Assembly: GCF_902459465.1 (NCBI RefSeq)
Contig: NC_047082.1
Location: 3,844,001 to 3,908,000 of the forward strand
From: Asterias rubens
Taxonomy: Eukaryota > Echinodermata > Asteroidea > Forcipulatida > Asteriidae
Length of the DNA: 64,000 nt
Reading direction: 5' to 3'
Made by a program: the position numbers and the translations under genes. A model generated the notes under the pieces. The model was given only the letters and a program-made list of their open reading frames with translations, was not told the DNA's origin and ran no database searches. Shown piece after piece: positions 9,001-15,630 of this stretch (positions are counted from its first letter, which is position 1; each line of letters starts with the position of its first letter).

Positions 9001-11099
9001 CCATGCAAAGTTTCAAATCCTACTTGTGTTATTTCCAACTATGTCCACAGGTTCTTCTATTTATTACAAGAGAGAAGAAAGTGGCAGGTTGTTTGATTGC
9101 CCAGGAGATTAGCAAGGTAAGTTTAGATTTGTTAGACCCCCCCCCCCCCCACTTTTGTATGTAGGGTGTCTTGGCTGAGTGGTTAAGAGCATCGAATTCA
9201 AGTTCTGGTGGTTAAGTCATCTGAGTGTGGATTCGAATCCCGGTCATGACACTTGTGTTCTTGAGCAAGATATTTTGCTATAATGCTTCTCTTCACCCAG
9301 GGGTATAAATGGGTACCTGTGAGGGTAGAGGTTGAAATTTTGTTTGAAATAAGCTATTTTTGGTACTCTAAACTATTTAAGGTTCTCTAGTCTAAGCTAT
9401 TTTCAGTTCTCTGAGCTTTTTTCAGTTCTCCTAGCTATTTTAAGTTCTCTAAGCTGTGTTCAGTTCTCTAAGCTGTTTTCAGTTCTCTAAGCTGTTTTCA
9501 GCTCTGAGCTATTTTCACCGATATACACCGATGTGTATATATAGGTAAAACCAAAACAAATGTTTCACTTCTCTAAGCTATTTTCAGTTGTTTTAGCTAT
9601 TTTTATTGGGATAATTTCTTTTATAGGGGTATCGTGTGATAGCGGACAAGCCTAAAGACACTGCGGCCGTTTCTGAAGAGGAAAAACAGCAGTTTGAGCA
9701 GCAGAGAGCGTGGTGTTGTCAGACAGATCCAGAGCCAGCTGTTTGTGGAATAAGTCGTATCTGGGTCGCTAGTCAGGAGCGGAGGAAACAGATTGCGACA
9801 AGGATGCTGGATTGCGTGAGGTACTACTACGTTGTCTTTGTTTGAAAATAACATGTTACTAGCGCCAAAAAACTCTATGGATAATCTACATTGCCCCTGG
9901 TCTTTGCCTTGGTTCCCCTTCAGTAGTTTCCCATAGATTTTTAGTGTTTCTTTCCAGTGTGGGTTCGAGTCCCGGTCATGACAATAGGGATTTTTCGTTT
10001 TGAACGACGGATGGTTCTGCAACGGTTAGTAGTTTGCAGCCAACTGTTGTAAGCTTGGGCGATAACGATTTATTTTTTTTCACAATATATCGTTTGCAAT
10101 ATATCGCGATATTTGATATAATCTTGATTAATTAAATTTGACATCATCAGTCTTCAAACTCCCAGTGAAAGTTGTAGAAGAGACAGACATAGCATACATG
10201 TAAGAGATGTGTTCTAATGACTTATTCTTCTGGTTTTACTCTAAACCTATGGGGTGCAAGATGTCTCGGCTAGGAAATACATCGCGATACTTAATCGATA
10301 TCGCGATACTTAATCGATATCGAGATATATCGATATTTTGATTAAAACCAAATCGATCCGATATCAAAATCGTTTCCAAAACAGTATCGCGATATTCGAT
10401 AATATTGTGGTAGCGCCCAAGCTTAAACCGTTGTCTTTTTCAGCACAACGCAAATTCATACCAAGTACTGTCGTAGAAATTAAAGGACGACCATCCTAAA
10501 AGCTGTCGCATGCGCAGATTGCGCCAAATAACATCAGTTATCGTCGCAGAACTATCCTTCGTCCAAAACAAAAACTCCCTATTTGTGTCCTTGAGCAAGG
10601 CACTTAAATGTAACACTTCCCTTCACCAAGGGTTAAAAGGGTACCTGTGAGGGCAGAGATGGTTCTTGTGATTTATTTAGTTTAGTGCGCTACACACTTG
10701 GCAGCACAGGCTGTATACTCCCAAGGTAGCTGAGATGGTTATAAGGAACGAAATAAATGGCCCAGTGACCAGGGGTAATAATGTAAGAGCGCCACGAGTG
10801 TCGCTGAGTGACGGATTTGAACGCTTTATAAGAAGCCACTATTGTTATTATTAAAATAAGGATCTACTTGAGTGTTATATGAATAATTTTGTTAGACTAT
10901 CTTGTCTTGTCAAGACATATGCAAGTCGATTGTTAATTATACCTACTTTTTGTTTTTGAATTACTTCAGGAATTCCTTCACATTTGGAACGACCCTACCA
11001 AAGTCAACCCTAGCGTTTTCAGACCCAACACCTGACGGCAAGATGCTCGCTACATCTTACATTGGAAGTCCTGAATTCCTGGTTTACAAGTATCATTAA
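2916..11099 (+). CDS. ESCO2: ESCO1/ESCO2-type N-acetyltransferase (cohesin SMC3 acetylation)
   Basis: Nine exons join in phase: 2916-3049, 4019-4905, 5598-5785, 6627-6758, 7600-7689, 8276-8356, 9051-9116, 9627-9820, 10970-11099; product 633 residues (human ESCO2 is about 600). Residues 1-390 are a basic, serine/proline/lysine-rich tail, with an [19 protein letters not shown] box near 55 that matches the conserved N-terminal box of ESCO proteins. A C2H2 finger follows (C415, C418, H433, H437, after [12 protein letters not shown]). The acetyltransferase domain is about 448-633, with CGISRIWV, the acetyl-CoA loop [11 protein letters not shown] and FSDPTPDGK. By alignment from memory, S569, D588 and D609 sit at the catalytic positions; D588 replaces the glutamate of ESCO1, as in ESCO2. 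The family acetylates SMC3 in the nucleus to establish sister-chromatid cohesion. The ATG directly follows an in-frame TAG that could itself be a splice acceptor, so extra upstream sequence is possible. Confidence 0.95.
3088..3289 (+). repeat. Family E element, partial
   Basis: In ESCO intron 1. Contains CCGAATTTCTGCGC and ends GCTTACAGAGCCATGAAATT; the left end is lost. Confidence 0.7.
3773..3944. mobile_element. Short hairpin transposon (MITE-like)
   Basis: The arms AAAGGCCCGGTCCCACTGC and AGTGGGACCAGGCCTTT are inverted copies, and the GACGATAACGATA / TCGTTATCGTTATCG blocks continue the pairing. A TA-type target is plausible. It lies in ESCO intron 1. Confidence 0.75.
4019..4905 (+). CDS. 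ESCO2: ESCO exon 2 (basic tail)
   Basis: The largest exon, 887 bp, acceptor TTTTTAG|GAAAAT, donor GCAG|GTATAG. It holds the [13 protein letters not shown] box and a run of SPKK, SPRK and SPSK motifs like those of linker histones, then an acidic stretch ([13 protein letters not shown]). Confidence 0.95.
5213..5562 (+). repeat. Family A element, near full length
   Basis: In ESCO intron 2, ending just ahead of exon 3. TTAA is intact on the left; the right edge reads TTTTA. The centre keeps the paired GAGGTCTCGAC arm. Confidence 0.85.
5598..5785 (+). CDS. ESCO2: ESCO exon 3
   Basis: Residues 341-403. Ends with [14 protein letters not shown], just before the zinc finger, where vertebrate ESCO2 has DQLIIDAGQK. 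Its last about 66 bp and the donor are duplicated downstream. Confidence 0.92.
5720..5998 (+). repeat. Tandem duplication of ESCO exon 3 end plus donor
   Basis: 5720-5861 and 5862-5998 are two copies of one unit of about 140 bp covering the last coding bases of exon 3, the donor GTGAGTAATC and the start of the intron. They differ by few substitutions and one lost GCA codon, so the duplication looks recent. Confidence 0.9.
5865..5924 (+). CDS. Possible duplicated mini-exon of ESCO
   Basis: Sixty bases lie between a potential acceptor CCTTATCAG and the copied donor TTG|GTGAGT. Spliced in after exon 3 they add 20 in-frame residues ([20 protein letters not shown]) and keep the phase. The acceptor has a weak pyrimidine tract, so it may be unused. 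Not counted in the 633-residue model. Confidence 0.35.
6161..6325. mobile_element. 165 bp near-perfect hairpin (MITE-like)
   Basis: Two arms of about 82 bp meet at the palindrome AATACCCGGGTATT. GTCTATCTCCCGTAACC pairs with GGTTATGGGAGATAGAC. It is in ESCO intron 3. Confidence 0.85.
6335..6565 (-). repeat. tRNA-related SINE, minus strand
   Basis: On the minus strand a degraded B box (GGGTTTCGAATCACC) precedes TGTGTCCTTAACCAAGACAC, the usual post-tRNA core of marine SINEs. A second copy is at 24095-24330. Confidence 0.6.
6627..6758 (+). CDS. ESCO2: ESCO exon 4 (zinc finger)
   Basis: Residues 404-447, phase 0 at both ends. Carries the whole C2H2 finger, [17 protein letters not shown] then HDRFH, the most recognisable ESCO signature. 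Confidence 0.97.
6791..7118. mobile_element. Family B inverted-repeat element, full length
   Basis: TTAA at both edges, with TTAAAGGATTTGGGTACTTTT facing AAAAGTTACATAGACCCTTTAA-type sequence. Long inner arms: GAGGTGCTGTAGTTTTTGAG pairs with CCAAAAACTACAGCACCTC. The right TTAA is shared with the next family A copy. Confidence 0.8.
7115..7427 (-). repeat. Family A element
   Basis: TTAA on both sides. Its inner half carries the variant CTTCAGGACTGAAGCC instead of the GAGACCTC palindrome. ESCO intron 4. Confidence 0.85.
7600..7689 (+). CDS. ESCO2: ESCO exon 5
   Basis: Residues 448-477, starting [16 protein letters not shown] and matching GWKKERVVAEFWDGKI of the family. Phase 0 at both ends. Confidence 0.95.
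7995..8270 (-). repeat. SINE body, minus strand, head missing
   Basis: Shares AGTGGCTTCTTATATAGCGC, the ACCCCTAGTCATTG block, and CACAAGAACCATCTCTGCCC with the copies at 9955-10863 and 21595-22130. ESCO intron 5, next to exon 6. Confidence 0.65.
8276..8356 (+). CDS. ESCO2: ESCO exon 6
   Basis: Residues 478-504, [14 protein letters not shown], then a short variable stretch ending CKSSCK. Confidence 0.93.
8873..8903 (+). ncRNA. Hammerhead-ribozyme-like motif
   Basis: CAGAAGA, then a seven-base stem CGATCAG/CTGATCG with loop AGCATA, then AAAC (GAAAC if the last G is counted in the core). This is the layout of a hammerhead core (CUGANGA, stem II, GAAAC) with one core mismatch (U to A). Such motifs occur in Penelope-like retroelements. 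Stems I and III were not verified. ESCO intron 6. Confidence 0.4.
9051..9116 (+). CDS. ESCO2: ESCO exon 7
   Basis: Residues 505-526, [20 protein letters not shown], a core strand of the acetyltransferase fold. Confidence 0.95.
9164..9330 (+). repeat. tRNA-derived SINE head
   Basis: A box TGGCTGAGTGG at 9172-9182 and B box GGATTCGAATCC at 9229-9240, a Leu/Ser-tRNA-like spacing, followed by the GTTCTTGAGCAAG core and GGGTACCTGTGAGGG. The body stops early. It is a repeat, not a working tRNA gene. Confidence 0.75.
9350..9600 (+). repeat. 20 bp tandem repeat, about nine units
   Basis: Units read AAGCTATTTTCAGTTCTCT with changes, interrupted near 9515-9570. It ends about 25 bp before the acceptor of ESCO exon 8 and may supply part of its pyrimidine tract. 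Confidence 0.85.
9627..9820 (+). CDS. ESCO2: ESCO exon 8 (acetyl-CoA loop)
   Basis: Residues 527-590 plus two bases. Includes [23 protein letters not shown] and LDCV(R). Donor GTGAG|GTACTA. Confidence 0.97.
9983..10583. mobile_element. Terminal-inverted-repeat element nested in the SINE
   Basis: The ends AATAGGGATTTTTCGTTTTG and (reverse) AATAGGGAGTTTTTGTTTTG pair over about 38 bp, reaching GGTTCTGC/AGTTCTGC. No coding sequence, so non-autonomous. It contains a second element. Confidence 0.75.
10051..10425. mobile_element. Inner hairpin element rich in CGATAT
   Basis: Ends AAGCTTGGGCGATAACG and GTAGCGCCCAAGCTT are inverted copies; the middle is a string of ATCGATATCGCGATA palindromes. Flanking ACTGTTGT and ACCGTTGT look like an eroded 8 bp target duplication, as hAT elements make. 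Third level of nesting here. Confidence 0.65.
10970..11099 (+). CDS. ESCO2: ESCO exon 9 (C-terminus)
   Basis: Residues 591-633 plus TAA. Holds [30 protein letters not shown] and the terminal FLVYKYH, as at the end of other ESCO proteins. Confidence 0.97.
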
Positions 11100-11251
11100 A
11101 TATCGGCCAATTCTTCCATCTTGACTCATGTTTATGTAGCTTCAGACCGGTAAGTCAATCTTTAGGCCTTAAGTTCGGTTCATATTTCCTGCGAATGTGA
11201 AAGTGATACGAAATATGACGTCACAAAATTCCAAACAAATAATTTGCATCA

Positions 11252-11493
11252 GGGCCCAATTTCATAGAGCTGCTAAGCACAAAAATTTGCTTAGCATGAA
11301 ATTTCTTCCTCGATAAAAACAGGATTACCAACCAAATGTCCATTTGTTGCATATTGCTTGTTACTGGTATTCAGCTGTTGTTTGCTTATCCTGATAATCA
11401 TGTGGAAACTTTGTTGGTAATTCTGTTTTTATCAAGGAAGAAATTTCATGCTTAGAAAATGTTTGTGCCTAGCATGTTTATGAAATTGGGCCC
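11252..11493. mobile_element. Family D inverted-repeat element
   Basis: Starts GGGCCCAATTTCATAGAGC and ends with its inverse, ATGTTTATGAAATTGGGCCC. Long internal arms around GAAATTTCTTCCTCGATAAA. Lies just 3' of the ESCO stop and may fall within its 3' UTR. Confidence 0.85.
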
Positions 11494-11886
11494 AGTTGAG
11501 ATGTGCTCGACTCCTGCGAAACATATGCAGCGCAAAAACAACCATGTCATGTTAAAATTTGCCTAGCATTCGCAATAACCAGATGCAAAAACACAATATA
11601 GTATTAACAATAATAAATAATATCTATAAAGCGCCTTTTACAGTAGTAACAAAGGGCTGAACACGGAAATACAAACATTATTGTTGACTTTTGACAAAGT
11701 TAAAATGTCAACAACAACAAAATCACAGCAGAGCTTTGTTGGTTGTTTTAGAATTTAAAATCAGGTTTACATGGGGAAATGGTAAATTGGTGGCTTTGAA
11801 AAAAGGGGCAAATCTTGCAGGTAGGTGTATAGGTACTACAGACATTTTGGTAAAATCTTGCAGTTAAAGAATAAGGGTATGTACAG
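11494..11886. other. Spacer 3' of ESCO
   Basis: No gene seen. AATAAA occurs near 11612, the first plausible ESCO poly(A) signal, about 510 bp past the stop, but nothing confirms it. 11837-11872 is repeated at 12325-12361. Confidence 0.35.
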
Positions 11887-12322
11887 GGCGTCTAAAAAAA
11901 TGTATACACTTTTGAAATGGCTGCCAAATAAAAAAATATGTGAATCTGGGGGAAAGGTTAATATGTATGGATAGCTTATGGAGTTGACTTTCATATGACA
12001 CCAAATAGTCCGAAAATAATTCATGATTGGGTCAGCACTGCTCACTTTTGTAGAGAGTATGAAAATCAGGCTGCGCAGGAATTAGCCTTCCAATTTGTGA
12101 GAGGTAAGTCATTTGTAGCGTACAAAATTCAATCCAAGATGTCGGCTACTTATTCTTCAGTGAGCAGTGCTCACCTGATCATGAAATATTTTCAGACTTT
12201 TTGGGTGTCATATGAAAGTTGAGTCCATAAGCTATCCATACATCTAAACCTTTTCCCCCGGAATCACATATTTTTTATTCGGCAGCCATTTCAAAAGTGT
12301 ATATATATTTTTTTAGACACAC
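11887..12322. mobile_element. 435 bp foldback element
   Basis: The left arm (TACACTTTTGAAATGGCTGCC, TATGGATAGCTTATGGAG, CTTTCATATGACACC) is matched by the right arm for about 150 bp. The TCAGCACTGCTCAC / GTGAGCAGTGCTCA blocks also pair. No reliable ORF. Confidence 0.85.
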
Positions 12323-12889
12323 GGTACAGACATTTTGGTAAAATCTTTGCAGTTAAAGAATCTTTGTTATGTAAGGGTACATATTAAGGGCTTATGGACT
12401 GGGGGGGGGGTGTTTCAGCTTTTGCTAAATTCAAAGTTATTTGTTTTGTTCAAAGTTACCATAATGTTATGTTTTCCCTTTTAACCATTTTCAATAGAGT
12501 TATGATTAATTCAGGAATGGGACTGAAATGTAGATGTTGAAAACTTAACTTGAATCAAGAACCCATGTATGTGTCAATGCGCTTGATCAGCACGCAAATG
12601 GTTCTAGGTGAAATTCGAGTCCAAGCAGCACCGGCAACCATAATGGTGCACTGATTTTGAAGCAATGTGATCAAAGATTGATTTATATTTGTAACTGTAC
12701 TCGGTTTCTCTCTTTAAGTTGGTGATTGCAGGCCTGGAATTTCATCTGAAAGGGCAAGGCCATTTTAATGTTGCAAAGGGCACTTTCTTCCGATAAAATT
12801 CTTAGTCAAATAAGGAAACTTTCGAAGGGGCACCATGTGTAATTCCAGGCCTGTGATTGTGTGTGCTATTGACATAGATGGATAGTACT

Positions 12890-13133
12890 GGGTCCAATTT
12901 CATAGAGCTGCTAAGCACACAAATTTGCTTAGCATGAAAGTTTGGCCTTCATAAAAACAGGAATTTCCAACCTAATTTCCACGTGATTTTCAGGGTAAGC
13001 AAAAAACAGCTGAATACCAGTAAAGGGCAATATGCATCAAATGGAAATTTTGTTGGTAATCATGTTTTTATCAAGGAAGAAATTTCATGCTAAGCAAATT
13101 TTTGTGCTTAGCAGCTCTATGAAATCGGGCCCT
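12890..13133. mobile_element. Family D inverted-repeat element
   Basis: GGGTCCAATTTCATAGAGC at left, GCTCTATGAAATCGGGCCC at right; the closest relatives are 11252-11493 and 63307-63546. Confidence 0.88.
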
Positions 13134-14128
13134 GTTTATTTGATCGAACTGAGTAAATTGGCCATATTCTTGTACATTGTATTCTTGTAAAATTGTTTTA
13201 TTGTATATGCATACATTCTACCGATTTGACTTTCTACTTTTATCTGGCATAAAAAACAAACTATGGTTGCGATTATTCCTTACAATGTAAATAAAAATGT
13301 ACAAAACTGTTGATTTTTTGTAGTAACAGCAAAAATCTTGAGATACATAAGTCTTTACAGACAATGGTTGGGATTATTCCTTAAATAATGTAAACTAAAA
13401 TGTACAACACTGGTGATTATTTTTACTTTATATGGAAAAAATCTTGAGATAAGTTTTCTAAAATTCTAAAATTGTTGGCTTTTTAAAACATTCCACGATG
13501 TAAATTGCACCAATTTATTGGCTAAAGCTTACCATATGCACCAGTTGTATTAAATAAGTAATGCAAGGTTAAGTTTTAAGAAGAGGGGTTGGAGGGGGGA
13601 GGGGTGTTATTTCAACCATTTTATAATTGTTAAAAGCAACTTAGCTTTATATGGGAAAATCATAAGTGAAGCATAAAATCATAAAGCATTCATTCGACTG
13701 TGCACCACGGTCAGGTCTCGACTTTTCAAAAAGTATACTCCGCTTGTCTTTGTTTGTCTTTTTTTCTCCTGAAAATGAGCAGAGTATACTTTTTGAAACG
13801 TCAAGACCAAACCAGCTCTTTTGAGAGCCAATCCCTCAATAGAGATTTACACATGGTTGTACCCGCAAGTTTACTATTATTAATAGTTTGTTTTTCTTAT
13901 TCACACCATGCAAAGCTTCAAACATCACCTATTTTTGAGATATGACTTGTCAATACAAAACTTTTTAAACTAACCTTTTTCAGCCATTTTAAAAATTGCT
14001 GTGACATATTTACTAGTTAATGACATATTATAAAAACAATCAAGGCTCGTTTCAACATGTTGATGTAAAATAAATAACTTTTTATTGATAACTTTAACTA
14101 AAACTTTGTGGTTTTAAACTTTGTGTCC
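13134..14128. other. Intergenic spacer, no gene
   Basis: Holds a diverged direct duplication (about 13255-13345 and 13360-13460, sharing AATGTACAA and ATCTTGAGATA) and the hammerhead-like remnant below. The rest is AT-rich and unassigned. Confidence 0.5.
13769..13799 (+). other. Degenerate hammerhead-like motif
   Basis: CTGAAAATGAGCAGAGTATA then CTTTTTGAAACGTCAAGACC. The core has CTGAAAA where CUGANGA is expected and the stem is broken. GGTCAGGTCTCGACTTTT at 13709-13726 is the inverted partner seen around other copies of this type. Confidence 0.3.
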
Positions 14129-14484
14129 TTAAAGCCAGTGGACACTTTCGGTAAACAATATTGTCCAAGGCCCACACTTCGTGTATCACAACTTATATAT
14201 AAAATAACAAACCTCTGAAAATTTAGGCTCAATTGGTCATCGGAGTCGGGAGAAAATAACAGGAAAACCCACCCTTGTTTCCGCGTTTTGCCGTGTCATG
14301 ACATGTGTTTAAAAGTAAATCCGTAAATTGATATTGTTTTGATGTTTGCTCAAAAAGTAAAGCATTTCATGGAATAATATTTCAAGAGAAGTCTTTCACC
14401 ATGACCTTATGTACACCCTCTAAATTATTTGTAAATCTGTGAACTTTTTATTTTGTCTGTACCGAAAGTCTATAATGGCTTTAA
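14129..14484 (+). repeat. Diverged relative of family A
   Basis: TTAA edges with ends CTTAAAGCCAGTGGACACTT and TCTATAATGGCTTTAAG. Only the left 160 bp align with family A; the interior differs and lacks the GAGACCTC palindrome. Confidence 0.65.
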
Positions 14485-14788
14485 GGTTCGTATTGAAATG
14501 GCGGCATGATGCATAACAAAAAGTTTCTGCACTATCCTATTAAAGTCACAACGTGTAAAGCTGACCTCGGAATAATTTTTTCTCCCTTTTCATGTGAAAT
14601 TTGTGCATTGCAACACTATTTTGTGAACCTCCTTTTACGGGAAAACGAAAGTTACTCGGAACTGTCTTCACTACCCTATTTAGTGATCACAAGCAGACAA
14701 ACTGGGAAATGATAGCGTATTATCTAAGCTTGGTTTGTTTTATTTGTTCAGTAACAGGAAACTAGAGGAACGGCCTATTTTAATGTTA

Positions 14789-15173
14789 TTAAAGGCTCAG
14801 GACACATTTGGTAATTGTCAAAGACCAGTTTTCTCACTTGTAGTTGTATCCCAACATACACATTTATGCATAGAATAACAAATCTGTGAAAATATGGACT
14901 TATAGCTGGTCATTGAAGTTGCAAGAGAATGATGAAAGAAAAGACTTCATTGTTGGCCAAATGTGTGCTTTCAGGTGTCTAATAAAAGGCTCCAGGCCTG
15001 AAGTTTTAATATTTGAGTGAGCAATTACCTTTTTCTCAAAAACTATGTTACATCAGAGGGAGTTGTTTCTCACGAAGTGCTATTCTATCAACAGCTCTCC
15101 ATTGCTCGTTACAAGGAAGTTTTTATGCTAACAATTATTTTGAGTAATTACCAATAGTGTCCAGTGCCTTTAA
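14789..15173 (+). repeat. Family A element, full length
   Basis: TTAA both sides; ends GGCTCAGGACACATTTGG and CCAATAGTGTCCAGTGCC. Interior carries AAGGCTCCAGGCCTGAAG rather than the GAGACCTC palindrome. Confidence 0.85.
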
Positions 15174-15554
15174 ACAATGGGAAATTCGGAAAGGATTGTC
15201 TTTTCATTTAACAGGAAAAGAAACAAACCACAGGAAACAACAGGAAAACTTTTGTTTTTATAGCTTGGCTCAGTTCCAACAAAATCCGCTGTAACAGAAA
15301 CAAAATATTGAAACATGGTTTGTGCTTAGCAGAGCAGTTACCAACCTGTAAACAAATACACAACACTCAAAATACTTTCTGTATCTACTTAAAGTGCTTC
15401 ATCATTCAACAAGATATAGAATAATCCGTCTTATATCATCGTCATCCTTACAAGTACCACTAGCTTTTACAACGATCATTGTAGGTTTAAAGCTAAACAA
15501 AACCTTTTTCCATTTATAAATCTACACTGGGGATTTGTAGTCAGTTATTGGAAA
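15174..15554 (+). other. Upstream region of the MAM receptor gene
   Basis: AT-rich, no TATA box in a convincing place. The first exon starts downstream with ATG at 15555; any 5' UTR or promoter must lie here or further left, under the repeats. Confidence 0.35.
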
Positions 15555-15630
15555 ATGTTTGTTTTCAGAGCGACTGTTTGGTTGGTTTTGTCGACAGTGA
15601 TATCTGCAGGGACTTCTACAGCTTATAAAA
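15555..15630 (+). CDS. MAM receptor exon 1 (signal peptide)
   Basis: Residues 1-25; donor AAAA|GTAAGT, phase 1. Start MFVFRATVWLVLSTV; likely cleavage near STA|YK. Confidence 0.82.

Larger units (their letters stand above)
9955..10863 (+). repeat. SINE interrupted by nested elements
   Basis: The SINE resumes across the insertion: GGTTCGAGTCCCGGTCATGAC (B box) at 9962-9982, then TGTGTCCTTGAGCAAGG from 10584 through to AGAAGCCACTATTG and a TTA tail. The tRNA A-box end is missing. ESCO intron 8. Confidence 0.7.

Noticed and set aside
9172..9240. Possible true tRNA gene with A and B boxes
   Set aside because: The sequence cannot be folded by eye into a full cloverleaf with a paired acceptor stem, and the SINE core follows directly.
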